NCBI RefSeq assembly: GCF_002223055.1
Contig: NZ_NKFL01000006.1
Coordinates: forward strand, 2,666,001-2,730,000
DNA from: Burkholderia sp. HI2500
Lineage (GTDB): Bacteria; Pseudomonadota; Gammaproteobacteria; Burkholderiales; Burkholderiaceae
Direction: 5' to 3'
DNA length: 64,000 nucleotides
How positions within the stretch are numbered: the stretch's first letter is position 1; each line of letters starts with the position of its first letter. The notes beneath the pieces are model-generated. The model had not been told where the DNA came from and did no database searches. It saw nothing but the letters and a program-made list of their open reading frames with translations. The position numbers and the translations under genes were made by a program. Below are positions 8,902 to 19,355 of the stretch, piece after piece.

Positions 8902-9861
8902 ATGCACGACGCGTCACCGCCCGACGGCATGCCGGATGCGCTCGTCGATGCACATCATCACCTGTGGCGACTCGATGCCGGTGCGCACTATCCGTGGCTG
9001 CAGGAGGACTACGATCCGGTGCGCTTCATGTTCGGCGACTACGCGGTGCTGTGCCGCGATTTCGGGGTGGACGCGCTCCGGCACGCGGCGCAGGGCGCAC
9101 CGATCGTCGCGAGCGTGCACGTCGAGGCCGAACGTGCGCGTGATGAGGCGCTGGCGGAAACGCGCTGGCTGCATGAAGTCGCCGAGTCGCATGGGCTACC
9201 GTCGGCGGTCGTCGCGTGGGTCGACCTGCTCGCGGATGATGCGGATGAGCGGCTTGCCGAGCAGGCGGCGTGGCCACGCGTGCGTGGCGTGCGCTTCAAG
9301 CCGCGCGCCTCGGCCGCGCCGAACGTGTCAGTCGACGGACCGGGCACACTGCGCGATCCGCGCTGGCCGGCCGCGCTGGCGCGCCTCGCCGCGCATGGGC
9401 TGTGCTGGGATCTGCGCGTGCCGTTCTGGCATCTCGAGGAAGCGGCTTCGATGCTCGCCGATGCACCGGATGTCGACGTCGTGCTCGAACATGCAGGGCT
9501 GCCGTGGGATCGCTCGGACGCGGGCCTCGCGCGATGGCGACGCGGCATGGAGGCGCTTGCCGCGTCGCCGCGCGTGGCCGTGAAGATCTCCGAACTCGGC
9601 CTGCGCGACGCGGTGTGGAACGAAGCGGACAACGCACGGATCATCCGCGACACGATCGCGATCTTCGGCGCGCAGCGCTGCCTGTTCGCCAGCAACTTTC
9701 CGGTGGCGGGGCTGCGTGTGTCGTATCCCGCGCTGCTGCGCACGTTCGCTCGTGCGATGACGCATCTCGATGATGCCGAGCGCCGCGCGGTCTGGCATGA
9801 CAACGCAGTGCGGGTGTACCGGATTGCGCTCGACGTGCCACACGGGCCGACGCGCGGATGA
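8902..9861 (+). CDS. Amidohydrolase-family sugar lactonase
   Basis: A 319-residue amidohydrolase_2 protein of the rhamnono/fucono-lactonase and TIM-barrel hydrolase type. The metal-site motif LVDAHHHLWRL is at the N-terminus (about residues 15-25). Other conserved stretches are VVLEHAGLPW (His ligand) and CLFASNFPVAG (the position of the usual catalytic Asp carries Asn in this SNFP motif, which is common in the family). It probably hydrolyses an aldonolactone to the acid used by the dehydratase at 4387. It is the last gene of the operon and starts 1 base after the previous stop. Confidence 0.85.
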   Translation: MHDASPPDGMPDALVDAHHHLWRLDAGAHYPWLQEDYDPVRFMFGDYAVLCRDFGVDALRHAAQGAPIVASVHVEAERARDEALAETRWLHEVAESHGLPSAVVAWVDLLADDADERLAEQAAWPRVRGVRFKPRASAAPNVSVDGPGTLRDPRWPAALARLAAHGLCWDLRVPFWHLEEAASMLADAPDVDVVLEHAGLPWDRSDAGLARWRRGMEALAASPRVAVKISELGLRDAVWNEADNARIIRDTIAIFGAQRCLFASNFPVAGLRVSYPALLRTFARAMTHLDDAERRAVWHDNAVRVYRIALDVPHGPTRG

Positions 9862-9953
9862 AGCCGCGCGCGCGACAAATGCACCGGCTCAAGCGCAATA
9901 AACAGGTAGGTGGAGAAAATTCGCGTGGCGTAATTGTGTTTCCGCCAGCGAAA

Positions 9954-9981
9954 AGGGCCGGTCAGTACATCGACCGGCCCT
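9954..9981 (-). terminator. Rho-independent terminator for the 10.4-10.0 kb minus-strand pair
   Basis: Perfect 10-bp arms AGGGCCGGTC and GACCGGCCCT enclose an 8-base loop. On the minus strand the hairpin is followed by TTTT. It lies 12 bases past the stop of the DUF1493-like gene. The stem could also slow plus-strand transcription leaving the lactonase operon. Confidence 0.75.
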
Positions 9982-9992
9982 GCGATATACGA

Positions 9993-10358
9993 TCACTGCC
10001 CCGCAGCAGCCTCGATCACGTCCGTGTCCCACTTCCCACGTCGCGTTGCCTCGGCCAGCATCCCCAAGGTCAGCGGCCGCCGCTCAGGGTGCCGGAGGCG
10101 CTTGACGAACAACCCGATAAGTGACGACAGCAGTTCCTGACCTTCGGGGCCAAAATAGCGCCGGTACGGGAATCCTTGGGCGTCGACGCCGAATGTCTCT
10201 GCCCACCTGTCGATGAACTCCACCCCATCGAGACCCGTGACGCCGAGATCCTGCTCAAGCCGGGATTCCGGCTGCAGGTTCAGCTTGCCACCGAGCAGCG
10301 GTCGACCGAGTTCTTCGCGTGTGAAGGCTTCCAGGCGTTCCCAGGTATCGTCTTTCAT
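9993..10358 (-). CDS. DUF1493-like acyl-carrier-fold protein
   Basis: A 121-residue acidic protein resembling the DUF1493 family, which has an acyl-carrier-protein-like fold. The segment EQDLGVTGLDGVEFIDRW corresponds to the carrier helix region, but there is no DSL serine for a phosphopantetheine arm. The rest is helical, with a C-terminal block (PLTLGMLAEATRRGKW) typical of these proteins. Its partner is the membrane protein gene immediately upstream (3-base gap). DUF1493 genes often travel with small membrane-protein genes in Proteobacteria; function is unknown. Confidence 0.75.
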   Translation of the reverse strand: MKDDTWERLEAFTREELGRPLLGGKLNLQPESRLEQDLGVTGLDGVEFIDRWAETFGVDAQGFPYRRYFGPEGQELLSSLIGLFVKRLRHPERRPLTLGMLAEATRRGKWDTDVIEAAAGQ

Positions 10359-10361
10359 GGT

Positions 10362-10763
10362 TCAGAGCACCCGGTCCTCGGGCTTTACGAATCGGTTGTA
10401 GGTCGACACGGTGTTGCGCATGATCAGGTAGGCGTCGCGCGCCAGGAACACCTCACCCACGACGGGGATCGCCCGACCGACCCACGCGCCGAGGCGGCGA
10501 GTGAAGGCGATCCGAATACCGGACAAGCCGACACCCATGATCATCGGCAGGCGAAACGGCAACGTTTGAGGAAACAACTTCCGAGCTGCAAGGGAGGCGA
10601 CGGACGTGCCCGGCGTAGCGCCAGCGAACTTGCCAGGGACGGGGACGTCGGCCTGACCGAGAAGCATCGCCGACGCAGCGGCGAGATCGTCCAGGCCGAG
10701 CTGCTTGCGTGTCTCGTCGAACGCGACCAAGGCGAACACGTCGACGGCCGCAAATCCCGCCAA
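10362..10763 (-). CDS. Small putative membrane protein paired with the DUF1493-like gene
   Basis: About 133 residues. It has an N-terminal helix (LAGFAAVDVFALVAFDETRKQLG), a hydrophobic stretch (LPMIMGVGLSGIRIAF) and GRAIPVVGEVFLARDAYLIM toward the C-terminus. The start is a TTG at 10763; a stop lies 16 codons upstream in frame and no ATG is available, so the true start is uncertain. The stop is 3 bases from the next start, so the two genes form one unit. I cannot name a function. Confidence 0.6.
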   Translation of the reverse strand: MAGFAAVDVFALVAFDETRKQLGLDDLAAASAMLLGQADVPVPGKFAGATPGTSVASLAARKLFPQTLPFRLPMIMGVGLSGIRIAFTRRLGAWVGRAIPVVGEVFLARDAYLIMRNTVSTYNRFVKPEDRVL

Positions 10764-11052
10764 GTGCCGTACGTGTACCTGTTTTCACTCTTTCATTTTT
10801 CTCCTGATCCAGCAAGGGCGCTGCTCTCTCAGCGGGTGCCCCTGCGAAGGCGACACTTTACCGCATCGCCTGAAACAGCCTGACCAGCCGGGTTCCCCGC
10901 CCACCACCACATTTTGTGCATCGCACGACCAACCCTGAGCAAAAAGTATCGGTTGGCGTTTTCTTTTGATGTGGTGCCCGCATCGCCCCCGTCACACCAT
11001 TGTTCCTGCCGTCATCGACGGCATTCGAACAAGCAGAATCAAGGAGACACGG

Positions 11053-12324
11053 GTGAACAAGATGCGAATCGTCGCAGCCGGCCTGCTGCTCGGCGCCTGT
11101 CTGCCGGGCGTCGCGGCCGCGCAGGTCTGCAAGGTGCCGACCCTCCGGGTGCTCGCGCAGAAGAGTCTCGGCCTGTCGGTGATGGAGAAGTCGCTGGCCG
11201 ACTACGAGAAGAAGAGCGGCACCAAGGTCGAGATCAGCTATTTCGGCGAAAACGACCGCCGCGCGAAGTCGCGGCTCGACGCGTCGACCGGCGCGGGTTC
11301 CTACCAGATCTACTACGTCGACGAGGCGAACGTCGCCGAATTCGCGTCGGCCAACTTCGTGCCGCTCCTCAAGTACTACCCGAAGGAATACGACTACGAC
11401 GACTTCCTGCCCGGCCGCCGCGCGGTCGCGAGCTACAACGGCGTCGCGTACTTCGCGCCGCTGATCGGCGGCGGCGACTTCCTGTTCTACCGCCGCGACC
11501 TGCTCGACGCCGCGCACATCCCGGTGCCGAAGACGCTCGACCAGCTCGTCGCCGCGATCAAGAAGCTCAACGCGCCGCCGAAACTGTACGGCTGGGTCGC
11601 GCGCGGCCAGCGCGGCTCCGGAATGAACGTGTGGCGCTGGTCGCCGTTCATGCTCGGGATGGGCGGCGCGTGGACCGACAAGGGCGGCCAGCCCGCGTTC
11701 AATTCGCCGGCCGCCGTGAAGGCCACGCAGCTCTACAGCGACCTGTTCAAGTACGCGCCGCCGGGCGCGGCGACCTACGACTGGAGCAACGCGCTCGAAG
11801 CGTTCCGCTCGGGCAAGGTCGCGTTCATGATCGAGTCGACACCGTTCGCGGACTGGATGGAGGATGCGAGCAAGTCGAGCGTGGCCGGCAAGGTCGGCTA
11901 CACGCGCCCGCCCGCACCGCTGCCGTCGGCCGCCTATGGCCACGGCTTCGCGATCTCGGCGGTCGGCGCGAAGGAAGACTGCACGCGGATGGCCGCCGGC
12001 CGCTTCATTGCGTGGGCGACCAGCAAGGACCAGGAGCAGGCGCGGCTGCGCAACGGCGTGTTCAGCGACTACAACCGGTCGAGCACGATCGCGAGCCCGT
12101 ACTTCAAGCAGCACGTCGCGCCGCAGATCCAGGCCGGGCTGAACGACACCAACCCGGTCACGCAGGTGACGATCTGGCGCACGCCGCAGTGGCCGGATAT
12201 CGGCGACAACCTCGGCATCGCGCTCGAGCAGGTGTTCACCGGCACGCAGACGGACGTGCGCGGCACGCTCGACGACGCAGACCAGTACGCGAAGGACGCG
12301 CTCGAACATGGCGCTCGCAAATGA
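11053..12324 (+). CDS. ABC transporter periplasmic sugar/polyol-binding protein
   Basis: A 423-residue family-1 extracellular solute-binding protein. The signal peptide is clear (MNKMRIVAAGLLLGACLPGVAAA, cleavage near AAA-Q, written here as start MNKMRIVAAG and end VAAAQ). The mature part has the usual two-lobe features (EKKSGTKVEISYFGEND; GGGDFLFYRRDLLD; WATSKDQEQARLRNG). GTG 11053 is chosen because AAGGAG sits 7 bases upstream and it directly precedes the signal sequence. It is the first gene of a seven-gene polyol uptake and catabolism operon and probably binds xylitol, arabitol or sorbitol (inferred from the dehydrogenase and xylulokinase). Confidence 0.9.
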   Translation: MNKMRIVAAGLLLGACLPGVAAAQVCKVPTLRVLAQKSLGLSVMEKSLADYEKKSGTKVEISYFGENDRRAKSRLDASTGAGSYQIYYVDEANVAEFASANFVPLLKYYPKEYDYDDFLPGRRAVASYNGVAYFAPLIGGGDFLFYRRDLLDAAHIPVPKTLDQLVAAIKKLNAPPKLYGWVARGQRGSGMNVWRWSPFMLGMGGAWTDKGGQPAFNSPAAVKATQLYSDLFKYAPPGAATYDWSNALEAFRSGKVAFMIESTPFADWMEDASKSSVAGKVGYTRPPAPLPSAAYGHGFAISAVGAKEDCTRMAAGRFIAWATSKDQEQARLRNGVFSDYNRSSTIASPYFKQHVAPQIQAGLNDTNPVTQVTIWRTPQWPDIGDNLGIALEQVFTGTQTDVRGTLDDADQYAKDALEHGARK

Positions 12325-13276
12325 CGGCGCCGGCGGACGCGCGCTCGGCGTCCGTCCGGCCCCTGCCCCGCCTTCCGCACCGTCCGCCCGGCGCGGCCGC
12401 GCGCGCCGCGACCGCACGAGCCTGCCGTGGGTGTTCCTCGCACCGACGCTCGCGCTGCTCGCGGTCCTGAGCCTCGTCCCGACGGTCGCCGCGATCAATC
12501 TCGCGCTGCGCAACCGCGTGCTGCGCTATCCGGACAGCGAATACGTCGGCCTGCGCAACTTCATCCGGCTCGCGTCCGACCGGCGCTTCCTGAACGCGAT
12601 CGAAGTGTCGGTGCTGTGGGAAGTCGTCACGGTGGCCGGCGCGGTGCTGGTCGGGATCGCGCTGGCCGTGTTCCTGTTCGAGCGCGTGCACGGCCGCTGG
12701 CGCCGCCTCGCGTCGCTGGTGCTGATCATGCCGGTGCTGCTGCCGCGCGTGTCGGCCGCGTTCATCTGGAAATTCATGTACGCGCCGCTCACCGGCATCC
12801 TGAGCTGGCTGCTCGGCATGCTCGGGATCGAGAACACCGCGTTCCTCGCCGATCCGCATCTCGCGCTGTACGCGGTCGCGCTGGTCGACGTGTGGCAATG
12901 GGGGCTGTTCTTCGCGGTCGTGATCCTGAAGCTGCTGGAGACGCTGCCGCCCGAGCCGCTCGAAGCCGCGCGGCTCGACTACGCGACCACGTGGCAGGTG
13001 CATGCATACATCACGTTGCCGATGCTGAAGGCGCCGCTCGTGAGCCTCGTGTTCATCAAGATGGTCGAATCGCTGCGCTCGTTCGACCTGATCTACGTGA
13101 TGACCAAGGGCGGCCCCGGCATCGCGACCGAAACGCTCGACCTGTACGCGTACCAGCAGGGCATCGGCCTCGCCGGCAAGGTGTCCTATGCGTCGGGCAT
13201 GGCCGTGCTGATGATGGTCGCGACCACGCTCGTCTTCACGCTCATCTGGAAGAGGGTCAACAAATGGGACGACTGA
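12308..13276 (+). CDS. ABC transporter permease 1 (MalF/UgpA type)
   Basis: A 322-residue binding-protein-dependent transport permease. A basic cytoplasmic N-terminus is followed by six predicted membrane segments. The EAA loop that contacts the ATPase is visible as EPLEAARLDYATTWQVHAYITLP (the conserved part is EAARLDYAT, about residue 220). It overlaps the binding-protein gene by 17 bases and the next permease gene by 13 bases, so the three are translationally coupled. Together with the second permease it forms the membrane channel of the polyol importer. Confidence 0.9.
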   Translation: MALANDGAGGRALGVRPAPAPPSAPSARRGRARRDRTSLPWVFLAPTLALLAVLSLVPTVAAINLALRNRVLRYPDSEYVGLRNFIRLASDRRFLNAIEVSVLWEVVTVAGAVLVGIALAVFLFERVHGRWRRLASLVLIMPVLLPRVSAAFIWKFMYAPLTGILSWLLGMLGIENTAFLADPHLALYAVALVDVWQWGLFFAVVILKLLETLPPEPLEAARLDYATTWQVHAYITLPMLKAPLVSLVFIKMVESLRSFDLIYVMTKGGPGIATETLDLYAYQQGIGLAGKVSYASGMAVLMMVATTLVFTLIWKRVNKWDD

Positions 13277-14103
13277 TGGCCCGCCGCGGCACCGCCGCGA
13301 CCGTTTCGACCGCAACGACTGTCGCGATCGCCGGCGCGATCCTGCTCGTCGCCGCGTTCCCGCTGTTCTGGGCCGTGCTCAATTCGCTCAAGCACCTGCT
13401 CGACATCGTCACGCCCGTGCCGCGCTTCATCTTCACGCCGACGCTCGCGAACTACGAGCAGGTGCTGTCGAGCCCCGAGGTGCTGATCGGGCTCGGCAAC
13501 AGCATCGCGATCGTCGGCGCGGCCGTGCTGATCGGCGCGGTGCTCGGCGTGCCGGCCGCGTATGCGATCGCGCGTTACCCGATACGCGGCAAGCGCGACA
13601 TCCAGTTCTTCCTGCTGTCGCTGCGCTTCCTGCCGCCGGTCGCGGTCGCGCTGCCGCTGATCGCGATCTGGGTCGATCTCGGGCTGTACGACACGAAGCT
13701 GTCGATGATCGTCACGTACCTGCTCGTCACGCTGTCGACCATCACGTGGCTGTCGATCCCCGTGTTCCGCCGGCTGCCGCGCGAGATCGAGGAAGCCGCC
13801 GCGCTCGACGGCTACGGCCCGTACGCGGTGTTCTGGCATATCGCGCTGCCGGTGTGCGCGAGCACGCTGCTCGGCGGCATCGTGTTCAGCTTCGTGCTGG
13901 TGTGGAACGAACTGATGATCGCGCTCGCGCTGACGTCGTCGCGCAGCGCGACGCTGCCGGTGGTCGCATCCGCGTTCACGTCGCTCGGCCAGGAAGTGCC
14001 ATGGGGCGTGATCAACGCGTCGACGGTGCTGCTCGCGCTGCCGCCGCTCGTGTTCGTCGGCATGCTGAGCCGCCTGCTCAATTCGATGGTCAAGGGAAAA
14101 TAA
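13264..14103 (+). CDS. ABC transporter permease 2 (MalG/UgpE type)
   Basis: A 279-residue permease with six predicted membrane segments. Its EAA motif is [20 protein letters not shown] (core [10 protein letters not shown], about residue 178). Start ATG 13264 has GAGGG 8 bases upstream; the ATG at 13276, overlapping the previous stop as TGATG, is an alternative. It is the partner of the permease at 12308 and is followed 10 bases later by the dehydrogenase gene. Confidence 0.9.
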   Translation: MGRLMARRGTAATVSTATTVAIAGAILLVAAFPLFWAVLNSLKHLLDIVTPVPRFIFTPTLANYEQVLSSPEVLIGLGNSIAIVGAAVLIGAVLGVPAAYAIARYPIRGKRDIQFFLLSLRFLPPVAVALPLIAIWVDLGLYDTKLSMIVTYLLVTLSTITWLSIPVFRRLPREIEEAAALDGYGPYAVFWHIALPVCASTLLGGIVFSFVLVWNELMIALALTSSRSATLPVVASAFTSLGQEVPWGVINASTVLLALPPLVFVGMLSRLLNSMVKGK

Positions 14104-14113
14104 GGAGGATGTG

Positions 14114-15148
14114 TTGAAAGCACTCGTACTCGAACGCACGCGCGAGCTCGCGCTGCGCGACATCGACCTGCCGCAGGCGGTCGGCCCTGGCGACGTCCGG
14201 ATCAAGGTGCATACGGTCGGCGTCTGCGGCAGCGACGTGCATTACTACGTTCACGGCGGCATCGGCCCGTTTCGCGTCGACGCGCCGATGGTGCTCGGCC
14301 ACGAGGCGTCCGGCACCGTCGTCGAGACCGGCGCCGGCGTCACGCACCTGCGCGTCGGCGACCGCGTGTGCATGGAGCCCGGCGTGCCGCGCCTCGATTC
14401 GCCCGCGACGCTGCGCGGGCTCTATAACCTCGATCCCGACGTGCGCTTCTGGGCGACGCCGCCCATCCACGGCTGCCTGACGCCGTTCGTCGTGCATCCG
14501 GCCGCGTTCACGTACCGGCTGCCCGACAACGTCTCGTTCGCCGAAGGCGCGATCGTCGAGCCGCTGTCGATCGGCCTGCAGGCCGCGAAGAAGGCGGCGA
14601 TGAAGCCGGGCGACCTCGCGGTCGTGATCGGCGCCGGCACGATCGGCGCGATGACGGCGCTCGCCGCGCTCGCCGGCGGCGCCGCGCGCGTGATCCTCGC
14701 CGACGTCGTGCCCGACAAGCTCGCGCTGTTCGCCGGCAACCGCGCCGTCACGACCGTCGACGTGCGCACGCAGTCGCTCGCCGACGTCGTGGCCGAAGCC
14801 ACCGGCGGCTGGGGCGCGGACGTCGTGTTCGAGGCCAGCGGCAGCGCGAACGCGTATGCGGGCCTCGTCGACCTGATGTGCCCGGGCGGCTGCGCGGTGC
14901 TGATCGGGATGCCGGTCGCCCCGGTGCCGCTCGACGTGGTCGCGCTGCAGGCGAAGGAGGGCCGCATCGAATCGGTGTTCCGCTACGCGAACATCTTTCC
15001 ACGCGCGCTCGCGCTGATCGCGTCCGGCGCGATCGACGTGAAGCCGTTCATCTCGCGCACGTTCCCGTTTTCCGAAGGCGTGCGCGCGTTCGAGGAAGCG
15101 GCGAGCGGCCACCCGCGCGACGTCAAGATTCAGATCGAAATGGATTGA
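14114..15148 (+). CDS. Zinc-dependent polyol (xylitol/sorbitol-type) dehydrogenase
   Basis: A 344-residue medium-chain dehydrogenase. The catalytic zinc site is visible in [10 protein letters not shown] and [10 protein letters not shown]. The NAD-binding motif [13 protein letters not shown] is near residue 175, and the substrate-site segment [11 protein letters not shown] is typical of sorbitol/xylitol dehydrogenases. The structural-zinc Cys cluster is missing ([15 protein letters not shown]). The start is probably TTG 14114, 5 bases after GGAGG; GTG 14111 is only 2 bases from it. It would oxidise the imported polyol to a ketose such as D-xylulose, the substrate of the kinase at 17308. Confidence 0.88.
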   Translation: MKALVLERTRELALRDIDLPQAVGPGDVRIKVHTVGVCGSDVHYYVHGGIGPFRVDAPMVLGHEASGTVVETGAGVTHLRVGDRVCMEPGVPRLDSPATLRGLYNLDPDVRFWATPPIHGCLTPFVVHPAAFTYRLPDNVSFAEGAIVEPLSIGLQAAKKAAMKPGDLAVVIGAGTIGAMTALAALAGGAARVILADVVPDKLALFAGNRAVTTVDVRTQSLADVVAEATGGWGADVVFEASGSANAYAGLVDLMCPGGCAVLIGMPVAPVPLDVVALQAKEGRIESVFRYANIFPRALALIASGAIDVKPFISRTFPFSEGVRAFEEAASGHPRDVKIQIEMD

Positions 15149-15151
15149 GCC

Positions 15152-16345
<1,194 letters not shown>

Positions 16346-16375
16346 CACGCCGGCACGCCTCCGACGGAGCACACG

Positions 16376-17311
16376 ATGAACCCGGATCTCGAGATCGTTC
16401 CCACCCACCGCGACGAATCGTTCCGCGCGTGGGTCCACGACTATCCGCACTCGGTCGCGAAGTGGCACTTTCATCCCGAGTACGAGATTCATCTGATCCA
16501 GTCGTCGCACGGCAAGATGTTCGTCGGCGATCACATCGGCGATTTCGGCCCCGGCAACCTGATCGTCACCGGGCCGAACCTGCCGCACAACTGGGTCAGC
16601 GAACTCGCCGACGGCGAACGCGTGCCGTCGCGCGACGTCGTGCTGCAGTTCTCGCGCGACGCGATCGAGAAGATGGTCGGCGCGTTCAGCGAGCTGCAGC
16701 CGGTGATCGAGCTGATCGACGACGCGGCGCGCGGCGTGCAGTTTCCCGACCGCGTCGGCCGCGACGTCGCGCCGCTGATGCTCGAACTCGCGAACGCGCA
16801 CGGCTGCCGGCGCATCGAGATCCTGATGTCGCTGTTCGACCGGCTGTCGTCGTGCCGCGAACGGCGCGTGCTCGCCGGCCCCGGCTACCGCAGCGACGCG
16901 CAGCACTACATGTCGTCGACCATCAACCAGGTGCTGTCGTACCTGCAGCAGAACCTGCCCGGCATGCTGCGCGAGACCGACGTCGCCGCGTTCGCCGGGA
17001 TGAGCGTCAGCACCTTCACGCGGTTTTTCCGCCGCCATACCGGCTCGTCGTTCGTGCGCTACCTGAACCGGCTGCGCATCAACGAGGCCTGCGAGCTGCT
17101 GATGTTTTCCGACCTGACGGTGACCGACATCTGCTACCGGGTTGGCTTCAACAACCTGTCGAATTTCAACCGTCAGTTTCTCGCGATGAAGCAGGTGCCG
17201 CCGTCGAGGTTCCGCGCGCTGCACCGGCTCAACGAACCGCACGGCCGCGACGACGCGCCGCCCCCGCGACGCACGCCGCCGCGCGCCCCAGACAGGATGC
17301 TTCACACGTGA
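16376..17311 (+). CDS. AraC-family transcriptional regulator
   Basis: A 311-residue regulator. A cupin-type sensor domain (HFHPEYEIHLIQSSHG near residue 30) is joined to a C-terminal pair of helix-turn-helices (SVSTFTRFFRRHTGSSF and TVTDICYRVGFNNLSNFN, about 205-280). The final 30 residues are Pro/Arg-rich and vary in such proteins. It lies inside the polyol operon, between the ATPase and xylulokinase genes, and its stop overlaps the kinase start. It probably activates the operon in response to the polyol or ketose. Confidence 0.9.
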   Translation: MNPDLEIVPTHRDESFRAWVHDYPHSVAKWHFHPEYEIHLIQSSHGKMFVGDHIGDFGPGNLIVTGPNLPHNWVSELADGERVPSRDVVLQFSRDAIEKMVGAFSELQPVIELIDDAARGVQFPDRVGRDVAPLMLELANAHGCRRIEILMSLFDRLSSCRERRVLAGPGYRSDAQHYMSSTINQVLSYLQQNLPGMLRETDVAAFAGMSVSTFTRFFRRHTGSSFVRYLNRLRINEACELLMFSDLTVTDICYRVGFNNLSNFNRQFLAMKQVPPSRFRALHRLNEPHGRDDAPPPRRTPPRAPDRMLHT

Positions 17312-18774
17312 CATTTCTCGGCATCGATCTCGGCACATCCGAGGTCAAGGTACTCCTCACCGATTCCCGTTCGGCCCCGCTCGCGACCGGCTCGGCCGCG
17401 CTGTCGATCAGCCGCCCGCATCCGCACTGGTCGGAACAGAGCCCGCAGGCGTGGTGGCACGCGATGCTCGACGCGATCGCGGCGGTGCGCGCCGCACACC
17501 CGGCCGGCTTCGCCGCGATGCGCGGCATCGCGCTCTCGGGGCAGATGCACGGCGCGACGCTGATCGATCGCGCGGACCAGGTGCTGCGCCCCGCGATCCT
17601 GTGGAACGACACGCGCGCCGGCACCGAATGCGTCGAACTCGAGGCGCTGGTGCCGGAATCGCGCGCGATCACCGGCAACATGGCGATGCCCGGCTTCACC
17701 GCGCCGAAGCTGCTGTGGCTCGCGAAATACGAGCCCGCCGTGTTCCGCGCGGTGCACAAGGTGCTGCTGCCGAAGGACTACCTGATCTGGCGCCTGTCCG
17801 GCGAATTCGTGTCCGAGATGTCCGACGCGTCGGGCACGCTGTGGCTCGACTGCGCACGCCGCGACTGGTCCGACCGGATGCTCGCCGCGACCGAGCTGAC
17901 GCGCGCGCAGATGCCACGCCTCGTCGAAGGCAACGCGCCCGCCGCGCAGCTGCGCGACACGCTGCGGCGCGAATGGGGCATCGCGGGGCCCGTGACGATC
18001 GCCGGCGGCGCCGGCGACAACGCGGCCTCCGCGATCGGCATGGGCGTGACGGGCGCCGGCAGCGGCTTCCTGTCGCTCGGCACGTCGGGCGTGCTGTTCG
18101 CCGGCAACGACCGTTTCGCGCCGAACCCGGACGCGGCCGTGCACGCGTTCTGCCACTGCGTCGAAGGGCGCTGGCACCAGATGAGCGTGATCCTGTCGGC
18201 CGCCGCGAGCCTCGACTGGCTCGCCCGCGCGCACGGCACCACCGCCGGCGTGCTCGCCGCGCGCGCCGAACGTGCAGAGCCGGCGCGTGCGCCGCTGTTC
18301 CTGCCGTATCTCGGTGGCGAGCGCACGCCGCACAACGACGCACACGCACGCGGCGTGTTCTTCGGGCTGTCCAACGAGCACGCCGCGGACGAGCTCGCTT
18401 ATGCGGTGATGGAAGGCGTCGCGTTCGCGATGGCCGACGGCTACGAAGCGCTGCGCGCGGCCGGCACGACGCTCGACGCGGTGTCGTTCATCGGCGGCGG
18501 CTCGAAGAGCGCGTTCTGGGCGCGGCTGTGCGCGAATGCGACCGGGCTCGCGATGCAACGCCACGCGGACGGCGCGGTCGGTGCGGCACTCGGCGCGGCG
18601 CGGCTTGCACGCCTGGCCGCGACCGATGACACGCTCGCGGAAGTCTGCGTCGCGCCGCCCGTCACGGAGACGGTCGCGCCCGATGCCGCCATGGTCGATC
18701 TGCTGGCGGGGCGGCTGGCGCGGTATCGGCGGCTGTATCGCGCGCTGCGCGACGAATTCGCGGCGGCCGACTGA
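17308..18774 (+). CDS. xylB: Xylulokinase (FGGY family)
   Basis: A 488-residue FGGY carbohydrate kinase. The N-terminus has the phosphate-binding motif FLGIDLGTSEVKVLL. The substrate loop ALSGQMHGATLID and WNDTRAG are characteristic of XylB. The C-terminal ATP-site motif is FIGGGSKSAFWARL. It phosphorylates D-xylulose to D-xylulose 5-phosphate, which enters the pentose phosphate pathway. It starts with GTG 17308, overlapping the AraC stop by 4 bases, and is the last gene of the operon. The symbol rests on family resemblance and operon logic. Confidence 0.9.
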   Translation: MTFLGIDLGTSEVKVLLTDSRSAPLATGSAALSISRPHPHWSEQSPQAWWHAMLDAIAAVRAAHPAGFAAMRGIALSGQMHGATLIDRADQVLRPAILWNDTRAGTECVELEALVPESRAITGNMAMPGFTAPKLLWLAKYEPAVFRAVHKVLLPKDYLIWRLSGEFVSEMSDASGTLWLDCARRDWSDRMLAATELTRAQMPRLVEGNAPAAQLRDTLRREWGIAGPVTIAGGAGDNAASAIGMGVTGAGSGFLSLGTSGVLFAGNDRFAPNPDAAVHAFCHCVEGRWHQMSVILSAAASLDWLARAHGTTAGVLAARAERAEPARAPLFLPYLGGERTPHNDAHARGVFFGLSNEHAADELAYAVMEGVAFAMADGYEALRAAGTTLDAVSFIGGGSKSAFWARLCANATGLAMQRHADGAVGAALGAARLARLAATDDTLAEVCVAPPVTETVAPDAAMVDLLAGRLARYRRLYRALRDEFAAAD

Positions 18775-18829
18775 CTGACGCGCGGCGCGGCCGGCGTCTT
18801 CGTCGATTCACGTCAACACGCGAACGCGC

Positions 18830-18860
18830 TTGACCCGGCCCTTGGGATCGCCTTTATGCT
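18830..18860 (+). promoter_or_regulatory. Putative MerR-type promoter with 19-bp spacer
   Basis: TTGACC (18830-18835) and TATGCT (18855-18860) are separated by 19 bases, longer than the usual 17. This is the spacing at which MerR-family regulators twist DNA to activate. It lies 33 bases before the MerR-like start at 18894, so autoregulation is likely. Confidence 0.5.
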
Positions 18861-18893
18861 GGGCGCAACGAATCGACGACCCGAAGGTGACCC

Positions 18894-19319
18894 ATGAGCG
18901 ATGTCACGCGCGGCCTGAGCGCATCGGAAGCCGCAATGCGGCTTGGCGTATCGGCCAAGGCGCTGCGGCTGTACGAGCGGCAAGGACTGGTCACGCCCGG
19001 GCGAACGGTGGCCGGATACCGCGCCTACGGCCCGGACGATCTGGCGCGTGCGGCCGAAGTCGCGGCGCTTCGCGCGCTCGGCTTGAGCCTGGCCCAGGTC
19101 GCGAACGTGCTGGGCGGCGACGCCCGCAGCCTGAGCGACGCCCTGGCGACGCATGAAGCGGCGCTCGGGCGCGACATTCAGGATCTGGTCGGCAAGGTCG
19201 ACAAGGTTCGCGCGATCCGCGCCGATCTTGCCCGCGGCCGCATGCCCGACGACGGCGAATTGACGCGCCTGCTCGCGCCGGCCGCCGCGGGCGTTGCGTT
19301 CAACCTCCCTTGGCCGTAG
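18894..19319 (+). CDS. MerR-family transcriptional regulator (possibly the severed N-terminal half of a MerR-ATPase fusion)
   Basis: A 141-residue MerR-type protein. The winged helix-turn-helix is LSASEAAMRLGVSAKALRLY (core SEAAMRLGVSAKALRLYE) with TVAGYRAYGPDDLARA as the wing, then a dimerisation helix (about 75-115). The reading frame ends at TAG 19317-19319 after LPWP. The same frame then continues without a stop into DGEWFEFRDIRPLNYIIG and a P-loop ATPase domain up to 19919. The stop may be a TGG-to-TAG change in a longer fused protein (inference). Confidence 0.82.
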   Translation: MSDVTRGLSASEAAMRLGVSAKALRLYERQGLVTPGRTVAGYRAYGPDDLARAAEVAALRALGLSLAQVANVLGGDARSLSDALATHEAALGRDIQDLVGKVDKVRAIRADLARGRMPDDGELTRLLAPAAAGVAFNLPWP

Positions 19320-19355
19320 GACGGTGAATGGTTCGAATTTCGCGATATCCGTCCG

